From: Pseudomonas sp. MAG733B
GTDB lineage: Bacteria > Pseudomonadota > Gammaproteobacteria > Pseudomonadales > Pseudomonadaceae
DNA: 64,000 nt
Direction of reading: 5' to 3'
Assembly (NCBI RefSeq): GCF_036884845.1
Contig: NZ_CP145732.1
Location: forward strand, 5,642,001 to 5,706,000
Shown here: positions 54,345 through 63,241 of the stretch, one piece after another
Numbering within the stretch: the first letter of the stretch is position 1
Layout: each line of letters opens with the position of its first letter
The notes under the pieces: model-generated
Databases searched by the model: none
What the model saw: the letters and a program-made list of their open reading frames with translations, nothing else
What the model was told of the DNA's origin: nothing
Translations under genes and position numbers: made by a program

Positions 54345-54748
54345 TGAAACGCCTCGCCCTGGCCGGTATGGTCGGTGCAAGCCTGCTGGGTTGTGCCGCC
54401 GAGCCTGTGCAATTGCAACAAAACCGCAGCTACATTCTGGAATGGATCGGCGAACGGCCGTTGATGGATTACAGCCACCTGACCATCACCCTCGGTGAAG
54501 ACGGTCGCGCCTACGGTAACGGCGGCTGCAACCACTGGTTCGCGCCGTACACCCTGGAAGGCAACAAGCTGAGCTTCGGCAAGATCGGCAGCACCCGCAA
54601 ACTTTGCGCACCAGCACTGATGGAGCAGGAAAAACGCTTCCTTCAGGCGCTGGAAGGCGTGCAACGCTGGGACGTCTCGTCGATCGAGCAGATGCGCTTC
54701 TGGCCGGCCGAAGGCAAGCCGCTACGCTGGTGGCTTGAAGAGGGTTGA
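54344..54748 (+). CDS. META-domain lipoprotein (HslJ-like)
   Basis: The 134-residue precursor has a lipobox LLGC (Cys17) after MKRLALAGMVGAS. A META domain follows: SYILEWIGERPLMDYSHLTIT, AYGNGGCNHWFAPYTLEGNKLSF and STRKLCAPALMEQEKRFLQAL, the family's NGxxGCNxxxG-like core. Such proteins are periplasm-facing lipoproteins related to heat-shock protein HslJ, of unclear function. It is coupled to the preceding gene (one-base overlap), and a long REP-like pair follows. Confidence 0.85.
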   Translation: MKRLALAGMVGASLLGCAAEPVQLQQNRSYILEWIGERPLMDYSHLTITLGEDGRAYGNGGCNHWFAPYTLEGNKLSFGKIGSTRKLCAPALMEQEKRFLQALEGVQRWDVSSIEQMRFWPAEGKPLRWWLEEG

Positions 54749-54777
54749 TCAACCTTCTTCAAACTCAAGTGAAAGAC

Positions 54778-54909
54778 TGTGGCGAGGGAGCTTGCTCCCG
54801 CTGGGCTGCGAAGCAGCCCTAAAACCAGTCACCTCGTTTCGTCAGGCTCATTGTGCAAAACGGTTTACGACTGCTGCGCAGTCGAACGGGAGCAAGCTCC
54901 CTCGCCACA
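54778..54909. repeat. REP pair, GGCGAGGGAGCTTGCTCCCG family
   Basis: The perfect 23-nt arms 54778-54800 and 54887-54909 are separated by an 86-nt spacer that has its own GGGCTGC..GCAGCCC hairpin (54802-54818). It sits between convergent genes. Confidence 0.9.
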
Positions 54910-54918
54910 AATACCTCG

Positions 54919-55386
54919 TCAGTTTTTAGCCTGCAACGCCTCCAGCTTCGCCATCACCCCCGCCGCCGTCTGCTCGCCCATCAACTGTTCGCGCACCTTG
55001 CCCTTGTTATCGATGATGTAGGTCACCGGCAGCGCCTCACTGCGCGGCAACTCGAATACCTCGGAAGGGTCCTGCGCCAGCACAGTGAATTTGATACCAA
55101 GTTTTTCACTGGCGCCTTTCAGCTCTTCGCCCTGCACATTGTCGAAGTTGACGCCGAACACACCGATCTTCTTGTCCTTGAGCTGCTCGGCCAAGGTGTT
55201 CAACTCCGGAATCTCGGTACGGCACGGGCCGCACCATTCAGCCCAGTAATTGAGCACCAGCCATTTACCGTCCAGACGCTCGGCGGCGACCTTCTGCCCG
55301 TTCTGATCGATCCCGTAGTCGTTACCGCAGCCCCCCAGCATCAACGCCCCGATGATCGTCAATGCCGCTGCCAGTCGCCTTGTCAT
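54919..55386 (-). CDS. TlpA-like thioredoxin lipoprotein
   Basis: The 155-residue precursor has lipobox LGGC (Cys20). The thioredoxin fold carries active site AEWCGPCR (Cys52, Cys55) after LDGKWLVLNYW and ends with LPVTYIIDNKGKVREQ (cis-Pro). The order is that of TlpA/ResA-type periplasmic disulfide reductases anchored in a membrane. Partners are unknown; cytochrome c maturation or general redox roles are possible. The start at 55386 has AAGGA 7 nt upstream. It is divergent from arsC with 114 bp between the starts. Confidence 0.9.
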   Translation of the reverse strand: MTRRLAAALTIIGALMLGGCGNDYGIDQNGQKVAAERLDGKWLVLNYWAEWCGPCRTEIPELNTLAEQLKDKKIGVFGVNFDNVQGEELKGASEKLGIKFTVLAQDPSEVFELPRSEALPVTYIIDNKGKVREQLMGEQTAAGVMAKLEALQAKN

Positions 55387-55500
55387 GTCGTGTTCCTTGT
55401 CAAAAATTGAATGCGCCTGCGACCCATCGCCTCTCACGGTTCTGGAATGCGCGCTGCACGGTTAGAATAGCCGCCACCTTACGCAAGATGCGACCCGCAC

Positions 55501-56447
<947 letters not shown>

Positions 56448-56449
56448 GG

Positions 56450-56875
56450 GTGGCCAAGAAGCCGAAAATCCTGCCCGCCATCGATTGGCTCGAACCTCGC
56501 GTCCGGGCCATGCGCGTGATCAGTCTGATGTGCTTTTTCGGCCTGGTGGGGTTGCTTTGCGTTTACTACCTGCTGGTCGCCGATCTGCACGGCGCGCGGC
56601 CATGGGTGATTTTGCTGATCGAACTGGTGCCGCTGCTGATACTGGCGCCGGGGATGATTATCGGCAGCCCGCGCGGGCATTCATGGATGTGCTTTGTGGT
56701 GAATCTGTATTTCATCAAGGGCGCGTTGGCCGCGTATGACCCGAACCGGCAGGTTTTCGGTTTGCTGGAGATGGGTGCGAGCCTGGCGGTGTTCTGTTCG
56801 GCGCTGTTGTATGTGCGGTGGCGGTATCAGTTGAACCGCAAATTGGCTGGCGAGGGCGAAATCTCCGTCGCCTGA
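56450..56875 (+). CDS. DUF2069 membrane protein
   Basis: The 141-residue protein starts at GTG 56450 (VAKKPKILPAIDWLEP), with GGAGG 7 nt upstream at the end of wrbA. It has about four hydrophobic segments (VISLMCFFGLVGLLCVYYLLV, PWVILLIELVPLLILAPGM, MCFVVNLYFIKGALAAY, EMGASLAVFCSALLYVRW), the DUF2069 layout. Role unknown. arsC-wrbA-DUF2069 is a tight operon. A REP pair follows 10 bp after the stop. Confidence 0.88.
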   Translation: MAKKPKILPAIDWLEPRVRAMRVISLMCFFGLVGLLCVYYLLVADLHGARPWVILLIELVPLLILAPGMIIGSPRGHSWMCFVVNLYFIKGALAAYDPNRQVFGLLEMGASLAVFCSALLYVRWRYQLNRKLAGEGEISVA

Positions 56876-56884
56876 TCCGACGTC

Positions 56885-56949
56885 TTCGCGAGCAAGCCCG
56901 CTCCCACATTTGATCGCATTTCAAATGTGGGAGCGGGCTTGCTCGCGAA
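56885..56949. repeat. REP pair, GCGGGCTTGCTCGCGAA family
   Basis: The perfect 27-nt arms 56885-56911 and 56923-56949 have an 11-nt spacer, between convergent genes. Confidence 0.93.
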
Positions 56950-56964
56950 CGGGACACCGCGGTG

Positions 56965-57639
56965 TCAATGATTGACGGTATAAGCCAGCATCATCGAAAT
57001 CTGGCTCATCGGCCGCCCGCCACTTTCTTCGTACCACTGGTTGAACACATCCTGCACCAACGCGAGGTCACGCAGGCTGCTCGGCACTTTGTCGATGATG
57101 TTCTGTGCGTTCAACGCCGCCACCACGTCGTAGCTCGGCACAAAGGTGTCCTTGCCGACCATGCGCAGGAAACGCGGCGCCGACAAACCGCCCAACTGAT
57201 GGCCACGCTTTTTCAGGAAGGTCCAGAGGCCGACGATGTCGGTCACCGGCCATTCGGCGATCATCGCCCCGAAGCTGCCCTTCTCGTGGGCGACATCCAG
57301 CACAAACTGCGCATTGCGTGGCACGCTCTTGAGCTTGCCCAAGTGGCGGATGATCCGCGCGTCCTGCATCAGGCGTTCGAGATGTTCGGCGCTCATCAGC
57401 ACGACTTTTTCCGGGTCGAACTTGAAGAACACTTCTTCGAAGGCCGGCCACTTGGCATCCACCAGGCTGTGCTTGAGCCCGGCGCGGAACACCCGCAACG
57501 CCATGGTCGAGAGGTAACGATCGTCGGTGATGTCGCGCAGTTGCGCCGGGGTTTTGGGAACGGGCAGATGGGCTTCCAGTTCAGCTGCCGAACCGAATCG
57601 GTTCAAGCAGTATTCGTTCAGCCACTTGTAGTCGCGCAT
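56965..57639 (-). CDS. DNA-3-methyladenine glycosylase I-like protein
   Basis: The 224-residue helical protein has RYLSTMALRVFRAGLKHSLVDAKWPAF, VLMSAEHLERLMQDARIIRHLGKL and LSAPRFLRMVGKDTFVPSYD, which fit the HhH-glycosylase-like fold assigned to this Pseudomonas family. The zinc-binding Cys/His set and CxWx N-terminus of E. coli Tag are absent, so base-excision activity is unproven. AGGAG lies about 8 nt before the ATG. It is flanked by REP pairs on both sides, standing alone. Confidence 0.72.
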   Translation of the reverse strand: MRDYKWLNEYCLNRFGSAAELEAHLPVPKTPAQLRDITDDRYLSTMALRVFRAGLKHSLVDAKWPAFEEVFFKFDPEKVVLMSAEHLERLMQDARIIRHLGKLKSVPRNAQFVLDVAHEKGSFGAMIAEWPVTDIVGLWTFLKKRGHQLGGLSAPRFLRMVGKDTFVPSYDVVAALNAQNIIDKVPSSLRDLALVQDVFNQWYEESGGRPMSQISMMLAYTVNH

Positions 57640-57669
57640 GCCCTCTCCTGAGGATAGAAACGAAAAACC

Positions 57670-57758
57670 TGTGGGAGCCAGCCTGCTGGCGATGAAGGGG
57701 TGTCAGTCAACAATGATGTGTCTGACACACCGCCATCGCCAGCAGGCTGGCTCCCACA
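57670..57758. repeat. REP pair, CAGCCTGCTGGCGATG family
   Basis: The perfect 25-nt arms 57670-57694 and 57734-57758 lie between ttcA and the glycosylase-like gene. This is the same family as the REP that abuts the IS at 10168-10191. Confidence 0.92.
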
Positions 57759-57768
57759 GTAATCGTGT

Positions 57769-58593
57769 TTAGAGGTTGACCACATTGACGAAGCGCGAAG
57801 CCGCCGTCTCGTCGATCTTGAGGTTGGTGAAGTCGAACAGGTTGCGGTCCGCCAGTTGCGACGGGATCACGTTCTGCAGGCTGCGGAAAATGCTCTCGGT
57901 GCGCCCCGGCGTCTTGCGGTCCCACTCCTGGAGCATGTCCTTGACCACCTGACGCTGCAGGTTTTCCTGGGAACCGCAGAGGTTGCACGGGATGATCGGG
58001 AATTGCTTGAGGTCCGAGTAGGCCTGGATGTCTTTTTCGTTGCAGTAGGCCAACGGGCGGATCACCACGTTGCGACCGTCATCGGCCCGCAGTTTAGGCG
58101 GCATGGCCTTGAGCGAACCGTTGAAGAACATGTTCAGGAAGAACGTCTCGACGATGTCGTCGCGATGATGACCGAGGGCCATTTTGGTCGCGCCGATTTC
58201 GTCGGCAAAGGTATACAGCGTGCCGCGACGCAGGCGCGAACACAGCGAGCACGTGGTCTTGCCTTCCGGAATCAGTTCCTTGACCACCGAGTAAGTGTCT
58301 TTCTCGACGATGTGGTACTCGATGCCCAACTCTTTGAGGTAGGCCGGCAGCACGTGCTCCGGGAATCCCGGCTGCTTCTGGTCCATGTTCACGGCCACGA
58401 TCTCGAACTTGATCGGCGCGACCTTCTGCAAGTGCATCAGCACATCGAGCATGGTGTAGCTGTCCTTGCCACCGGACAGGCAGACCATGACCTTGTCGCC
58501 GTCTTCAATCATGTTGAAGTCGGCAACCGCCTCACCGGCCTGACGGCGAAGGCGCTTTTGCAGTTTGTTCTGGTTGACCGTAAGAGTGCCCAT
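57769..58593 (-). CDS. ttcA: tRNA 2-thiocytidine synthetase
   Basis: The 274-residue enzyme has the PP-loop [13 protein letters not shown] and the iron-sulfur cysteines in [13 protein letters not shown] and [32 protein letters not shown] is the ATP-site helix. It adds sulfur to C32 of some tRNAs using ATP and a 4Fe-4S cluster. Length is normal. It stands alone; 268 bp upstream separate it from the divergent Yip1 gene, where no strong motif is evident except a TATACT-like box near 58753. Confidence 0.96.
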   Translation of the reverse strand: MGTLTVNQNKLQKRLRRQAGEAVADFNMIEDGDKVMVCLSGGKDSYTMLDVLMHLQKVAPIKFEIVAVNMDQKQPGFPEHVLPAYLKELGIEYHIVEKDTYSVVKELIPEGKTTCSLCSRLRRGTLYTFADEIGATKMALGHHRDDIVETFFLNMFFNGSLKAMPPKLRADDGRNVVIRPLAYCNEKDIQAYSDLKQFPIIPCNLCGSQENLQRQVVKDMLQEWDRKTPGRTESIFRSLQNVIPSQLADRNLFDFTNLKIDETAASRFVNVVNL

Positions 58594-58861
58594 GACGCGA
58601 AATCCGTGAGGTGTGACGAAAGGCGGGCATTTTACGCAAAAACATTCAAAGGGCGAAGAGTCTATGGTCTACAGACCCTTCAGCGATTACCCGGCTGTTT
58701 TACAGCGCAATTTGCTCTAAGCCCCTGCTGCTTGTGCGGTTAAGACCTTCCTATACTGCGACATAAGGTCGCATTCGAATTCCAGACCTATTACTTACTT
58801 GGCCATTGGCCCGTAGGCGCTCCACTGGGGGGCGACGGTAAATACAAGAGGAGTGACTGGC

Positions 58862-59464
58862 ATGATCCATCACGTAGTGGGGCTCTTCACCCACCCTGAC
58901 CAAGAATGGAAAGAAATCCGTGGCGACCAGGAGGAAAGCATCAGCCACATGTACCTGACCCACACGCTGATTCTGGCGGCGATCCCTGCTGTGTCGGCGT
59001 TCATCGGCACCACGCAGGTCGGTTGGGTCATCGGCAATCGCGCGCCGGTGATGCTGACGATGGAAAGTGCGCTATGGATGTCGGTCATGTCGTACCTGGC
59101 GATGCTCGGCGGCGTTGCAGTGATGGGGGCGTTCATTCACTGGATGGCCCGCACCTATGACGCCAACCCGAGCCTGGCCCGTTGCGTGGCATTTGCAACC
59201 TACACCGCGACTCCGCTGTTCATTGGCGGTGTGGCGGCACTGTATCCACACTTGTGGCTGGGGATGATCATCGGCACTGCGGCGATCTGCTACACCGTCT
59301 ACCTGCTGTATGTCGGGCTGCCGACCTTCATGAACATTCCATCTGACGAGGGATTCCTGTTTTCCAGCTCGGTGCTCGCCGTAGGCCTGGTGGTGCTGGT
59401 GGCCATCATGGCGTTCACCGTGATTGTCTGGGGACTCGGCGTGGGGCCGGTCTATACGAACTGA
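58862..59464 (+). CDS. Yip1-family membrane protein
   Basis: The 200-residue protein begins MIHHVVGLFTHPDQEWKEIRGDQEES, the bacterial Yip1 opening. Five hydrophobic segments follow (LTHTLILAAIPAVSAFIG, SYLAMLGGVAVMGAFI, FIGGVAALYPHLWLGMI, AAICYTVYLLYVGL, VLAVGLVVLVAIMAFTVI). GAGGAG lies 8 nt before ATG 58862; the GTG at 58853 is less likely. Function unknown. A strong terminator follows 30 bp after the stop. Confidence 0.85.
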   Translation: MIHHVVGLFTHPDQEWKEIRGDQEESISHMYLTHTLILAAIPAVSAFIGTTQVGWVIGNRAPVMLTMESALWMSVMSYLAMLGGVAVMGAFIHWMARTYDANPSLARCVAFATYTATPLFIGGVAALYPHLWLGMIIGTAAICYTVYLLYVGLPTFMNIPSDEGFLFSSSVLAVGLVVLVAIMAFTVIVWGLGVGPVYTN

Positions 59465-59495
59465 CTGCACAGAATAACTAGAGTCTGCCGACACA

Positions 59496-59517
59496 GGCCG
59501 CCGCAAGGCGGCCTTTT
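59496..59517 (+). terminator. rho-independent terminator of the Yip1 gene
   Basis: GGCCGCC, GCAA, GGCGGCC and then TTTT: a 7-bp GC stem with a tetraloop and a short T tract. Confidence 0.85.
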
Positions 59518-59618
59518 ACTGCTTGAGCAACAGAAACGGTCGCGACCATTCGGCGCTTTGGCGATTCGCAAGGCCCCGGGGTTGCGGCATACTCGACGTC
59601 TCTGGAGATCCATCAAGC

Positions 59619-60113
59619 ATGCCCGAGCAACTCAATACCCGCGTCGAAGACTGTTTCCAACAAGCCGAATCCTTTTTCAAACGACCTTTCAAACGCCCCG
59701 TGGTGAGCCTCAAGCTGCGCGGGCAAAAAGCCGGTGTCGCGCATCTGCACGAGAACCTGCTGCGCTTCAACCCGCAGCTGTACCGGGAAAATACCGAAGA
59801 CTTCCTCAAGCAGACCGTGGCCCACGAAGTCGCACACCTGATCGCCCATCAACTGTTCGGCGACCGCATCCAGCCCCACGGTGAAGAGTGGCAGCTGATC
59901 ATGCGCGGCGTGTACGAACTGCCGCCCAATCGTTGCCACACCTACGACGTCAAACGCCGCAGCGTGACCCGCTACATCTATAAGTGCCCGTGCCCCGACA
60001 GTGATTTTCCGTTTTCGTCACAGCGTCATGGCCTGGTGCGGCAGGGGCGGCGGTATTTGTGTCGGCGCTGTCGCAGTACCTTGGTGTTTAGCGGGGAGAT
60101 GCGGGTTGAATAG
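59619..60113 (+). CDS. SprT-family zinc metalloprotease-like protein
   Basis: The 164-residue protein has the SprT motif QTVAHEVAHLIAHQLFG (His69, Glu70, His73) and the third ligand in IQPHGEEW. Its C-terminal zinc ribbon is CPCPDSDFPFSSQRHGL...YLCRRCRSTL. It resembles the protease domain of Spartan, which digests DNA-protein crosslinks; the bacterial role is undefined. The start at 59619 (MPEQLNTRVE) has GGAG 11 nt upstream; the open frame from 59523 is not conserved. Confidence 0.88.
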   Translation: MPEQLNTRVEDCFQQAESFFKRPFKRPVVSLKLRGQKAGVAHLHENLLRFNPQLYRENTEDFLKQTVAHEVAHLIAHQLFGDRIQPHGEEWQLIMRGVYELPPNRCHTYDVKRRSVTRYIYKCPCPDSDFPFSSQRHGLVRQGRRYLCRRCRSTLVFSGEMRVE

Positions 60114-60140
60114 CAAGATTTCCTGGGTTTGTACCGGCCT

Positions 60141-60225
60141 CTTCGCGAGCAAGCCCGCTCCCACATTTTGATCGCATTCCCCTGATTAACTCGATCAAAA
60201 TGTGGGAGCGGGCTTGCTCGCGAAG
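60141..60225. repeat. REP pair, GCGGGCTTGCTCGCGAA family
   Basis: The perfect 34-nt arms 60141-60174 and 60192-60225 are the longest in the window and lie between convergent sprT-like and CoA-transferase genes. Confidence 0.93.
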
Positions 60226-60240
60226 GCGTCCTCAAAAACG

Positions 60241-61422
60241 CTAGAGAACCACCTTGGCCCGACGCAGTTTTTCTATCCGCTGCGCACTAAACCCCAACTC
60301 CCCCAACACCTGATCCGTATGCTCCCCCAACGCCGCACCAATATGTCGAGGCTGCGGCAAGCCATCCGAAAACTTCAGCGGGCACGCCATCTGCGCCTGA
60401 CTCGAACCATCCCCACGCGGCACTTGCGTCACCAGCTCTCGCGCCTGCAACTGCGGATGCCGCACCGCTTCCCCCAGACTCAACACCGGCTCGACACAGG
60501 CATCCAGCTCTGCAAACAGCGCACTGAGTTCGGCAAAGTCATGCTTCTCGAATTCTACTTTCAGCGCATCCTTGAGCTTCTTCTGCTGCGCCGGTTGTGG
60601 CGACAGGCCCAGGCTCGCCAGTTCTTCCAGCCCCAACGCCACGCACAACTGCTTCATGAATGCCGGCTCCAGACTGCCTACCGACAACCAACGTCCATCC
60701 CTTGAACGGTAGTAATCGTAGAAGCTGCCGCCATTGAGTATCTGGTCCTCCCGGCCCGGCTCGACGCCACAGGCCAGATACCCGGCGCCGGCCATGGCGT
60801 TCAGGCTGAAGGCGCAGTCGGTCATGCTCACATCCAGATGCTGCCCCTGCCCGGTTTGCTGGCGGGCGATCACCGCCGCCAACAGGCCGATCACGCCGTG
60901 CAGCGAACCACCGGCAACATCCGCCACCTGCGCGCCCAAGGGCAACGGTCCGCTGTCGGCGCGGCCGGTGTAGCTCGCCAGCCCGGCCAACGCCAGGTAA
61001 TTGATGTCATGGCCGGCGCGGTCCTTGTAAGGACCGGTCTGGCCGTAACCGGTGATAGACACATATATCAGCTTCGGATTGATCGCCTTTAAGGCTTCAT
61101 AACCCAGGCCCAGACGCTCCATGACGCCGGGGCGGAACTGTTCCAGCACGATGTCGTAGTCCTGCAACAGCTGCTTGATCACCTCCAGCGCTTCGGGCTG
61201 CTTGAGGTCCAGCGCCAGGCTGCGTTTGTTGCGATTGAGGTAGGCGTGGCTGGCCGATACGCCCTGGTCGTGGGGCGGCAGTACACGCACAAGATCCATG
61301 CGCGTCGGTGATTCGATGCGCAGCACTTCGGCGCCCATGTCCGCCAGCAGTAACGAGGCGAATGGCCCCGGCAGCAGAGTCGAGAAATCCAGAACCTTGA
61401 GTGATGCCAGTGGACCGAGCAT
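60241..61422 (-). CDS. CaiB/BaiF CoA-transferase family protein (AMACR-like)
   Basis: The 393-residue protein has LASLKVLDFSTLLPGPFASLLLADMGAEVLRIE in pieces at the N-terminus, NKRSLALDLKQPEAL, and YGQTGPYKDRAGHDINYLALAGL. The Asp in GHDINY is the conserved family III residue found in alpha-methylacyl-CoA racemase. It either racemises 2-methylacyl-CoA or moves CoA between acids. It is monocistronic and convergent with the sprT-like gene across a REP pair. Confidence 0.9.
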   Translation of the reverse strand: MLGPLASLKVLDFSTLLPGPFASLLLADMGAEVLRIESPTRMDLVRVLPPHDQGVSASHAYLNRNKRSLALDLKQPEALEVIKQLLQDYDIVLEQFRPGVMERLGLGYEALKAINPKLIYVSITGYGQTGPYKDRAGHDINYLALAGLASYTGRADSGPLPLGAQVADVAGGSLHGVIGLLAAVIARQQTGQGQHLDVSMTDCAFSLNAMAGAGYLACGVEPGREDQILNGGSFYDYYRSRDGRWLSVGSLEPAFMKQLCVALGLEELASLGLSPQPAQQKKLKDALKVEFEKHDFAELSALFAELDACVEPVLSLGEAVRHPQLQARELVTQVPRGDGSSQAQMACPLKFSDGLPQPRHIGAALGEHTDQVLGELGFSAQRIEKLRRAKVVL

Positions 61423-61526
61423 GAATGTTCCCCCTGAATGATGCCTCCAGACTAGGCAGCCGGACGCTCAGGGGCAATCACCTTATGTGCCAGTGACGCT
61501 GACCGTTGTGCTCAGGTCGCAGGCAG

Positions 61527-61556
61527 AAAAAAACCCGCCGAAGCGGGTTTTTTCAT
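61527..61556 (-). terminator. dctA terminator
   Basis: AACCCGC, CGAA, GCGGGTT with seven A on the left and six T on the right. It ends dctA transcripts going left and could also act rightward. Confidence 0.92.
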
Positions 61557-61567
61557 CACGACAAGGC

Positions 61568-62902
61568 TTACTTGGCGTTAACCGGGGTTACCTCTTCGGC
61601 GTGGCCCAGTACATCGTCCTTGGGCTCGTCGGCAATGCCGCGACCGCCCGAGGCCAGCTCGGATTGCAGCACGTCGGTGTCCAGCTCCTTGACCCACTTG
61701 GCCACGACGATGGTCGCCACTGCGTTACCGACCAGATTGGTCAAGGCACGGGCTTCGGACATGAAGCGGTCGATACCGAGGATCAGCGCCAAACCGGCAA
61801 CCGGCAGGTGGCCAACGGCGGACAGGGTCGCAGCCAGCACGATGAAGCCCGAACCGGTCACACCGGCAGCGCCTTTGGAAGACAGCAGCAACACCACCAG
61901 CAGGGTGATCTGGTGCGTGATGTCCATGTGGGAGTCAGTTGCCTGGGCAATGAACACGGCCGCCATGGTCAGGTAGATCGCAGTACCGTCGAGGTTGAAC
62001 GAGTAACCGGTCGGGATCACCAGACCCACGACGGATTTCTGCGCACCCAGACGCTCCATCTTGATCAGCATGCGTGGCAGTACCGACTCCGAAGAAGAAG
62101 TACCCAGCACGATCAGCAGTTCTTCACGGATGTAGCGGATCATTTTCAGAACGCTGAAGCCGTGAGCGCGAGCGATACCGCCCAGCACGATCAGGATGAA
62201 CAGCAGGCAGGTGATGTAGAAGCAGATCATCAGTTGACCCAGCTGCACCAGCGAGCCGACACCGTAGGCACCGATGGTAAAGGCCATCGCACCGAAGGCA
62301 CCGATTGGCGCGAGCTTCATGATCATGTTGATGATGTTGAACATCACGTGGGCGAAGCGATCGATGAAGTCCAGCAGCGGCTTGCCGTAGGCACCCAGGC
62401 GATGCAGGGCAAAACCGAAGATCACCGAGAACATCAGCACTTGCAGGATGTCACCCGTGGCGAACGCGCCGACGATGGTGCTCGGGATCACGTTGAGCAG
62501 GAAGCCGATGACGCTTTGATCAGCACCGGCCGCAACATAAGTGGCGACTTTGGAAGCATCCAGGGTGCTGACGTCGATGTGCATGCCGGCGCCTGGCTGC
62601 ACGATGTTGACCACGACCAGGCCAACCAGCAAAGCGATGGTCGAAACGATCTCGAAGTACAGCAGCGCGTAGCCGCCGGTCTTGCCGACCGACTTCATGT
62701 CCTGCATGCCAGCGATACCGCTGACGACGGTGCAGAAGATGATCGGTGCGATGATCATTTTGATCAGCTTGATGAACCCGTCACCCAGTGGCTTAACGGC
62801 CACACCGATCTGGGGATAGAAATGACCGAGCAAAATACCGATGACAATTGCAACGATCACCTGGAAATACAGGGATTTGTACAGTGGCTGACGAGTCGTC
62901 AT
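61568..62902 (-). CDS. dctA: C4-dicarboxylate transporter
   Basis: The 444-residue sodium- or proton-dicarboxylate symporter has [59 protein letters not shown] and [19 protein letters not shown], the substrate-binding core of the DAACS family. It imports succinate, fumarate and malate. The start at 62902 (MTTRQPLYK) fits the family; the open frame to 63019 does not. A sigma-54 promoter with two palindromic upstream sites lies in the 339-bp gap before the AraC-type gene. Confidence 0.96.
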   Translation of the reverse strand: MTTRQPLYKSLYFQVIVAIVIGILLGHFYPQIGVAVKPLGDGFIKLIKMIIAPIIFCTVVSGIAGMQDMKSVGKTGGYALLYFEIVSTIALLVGLVVVNIVQPGAGMHIDVSTLDASKVATYVAAGADQSVIGFLLNVIPSTIVGAFATGDILQVLMFSVIFGFALHRLGAYGKPLLDFIDRFAHVMFNIINMIMKLAPIGAFGAMAFTIGAYGVGSLVQLGQLMICFYITCLLFILIVLGGIARAHGFSVLKMIRYIREELLIVLGTSSSESVLPRMLIKMERLGAQKSVVGLVIPTGYSFNLDGTAIYLTMAAVFIAQATDSHMDITHQITLLVVLLLSSKGAAGVTGSGFIVLAATLSAVGHLPVAGLALILGIDRFMSEARALTNLVGNAVATIVVAKWVKELDTDVLQSELASGGRGIADEPKDDVLGHAEEVTPVNAK

Positions 62903-63032
62903 TGCAAAGTTCCTCAAGAGTGCGCGCTGCCAACATCCATCTATGGCCGGCGACACCTGAATTGCGAACCCTCCTGCACTGGAGGGATTTGTTTTTTCGA
63001 GCTGCGCGACGGCAAGCATCTACCGGTTGTAT

Positions 63033-63048
63033 CGCAAAGCCCGTGCCA
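63033..63048 (-). promoter_or_regulatory. sigma-54 promoter of dctA
   Basis: Read leftward, TGGCACGGGCTTTGCG has the -24 GG (TGGCAC) and -12 GC (TTGC) elements at the proper spacing and matches TGGCACG-N4-TTGC fully. It lies 130 bp before the dctA start. RpoN with the DctB/DctD two-component pair is known to control dctA in pseudomonads. Confidence 0.8.
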
Positions 63049-63061
63049 CCTTCCGGCAAAC

Positions 63062-63100
63062 CCCTGCAAGCCTTTTGATATCAAGGGCTGCAGGTTTTTC
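63062..63100 (+). other. hairpin with T-rich tail in the dctA upstream region
   Basis: CCTGCAAGCC and GGGCTGCAGG flank TGATATCA and form an imperfect stem followed by TTTTTCTTTG. It lies between the sigma-54 promoter and the upstream palindromes. It may block transcription going right toward the AraC-type gene, or the AT-rich centre may be a bending (IHF-like) site. Confidence 0.45.
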
Positions 63101-63127
63101 TTTGTCTCCTGACTGCCACGATGCAGT

Positions 63128-63141
63128 GGCGGATTTCCGCC
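63128..63141. promoter_or_regulatory. candidate activator site 1 (GGCGGATTTCCGCC)
   Basis: A near-perfect 14-bp palindrome 80 bp upstream of the -24 element. With its twin at 63169-63182 it suits paired enhancer sites for an NtrC-type activator such as DctD. Confidence 0.6.
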
Positions 63142-63168
63142 CTTCGGCCAAATCGCCTCCTGCAATTT

Positions 63169-63182
63169 GGCGGATATCCGCC
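63169..63182. promoter_or_regulatory. candidate activator site 2 (GGCGGATATCCGCC)
   Basis: A perfect 14-bp palindrome, identical to site 1 except for one base. The centres are 41 bp apart, about four helical turns, so both face the same side of the helix. Confidence 0.65.
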
Positions 63183-63241
63183 TTGTTCATCGATTGGAAC
63201 CGCGGCTACCATCCGTCGCTCAATGCACGGATTTGCCTGTT

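Noticed and set aside
61487..63112. 541-codon rightward frame opposite dctA
   Set aside because: Composition is Asp/His/Gln-rich shadow; dctA is certain on the other strand.
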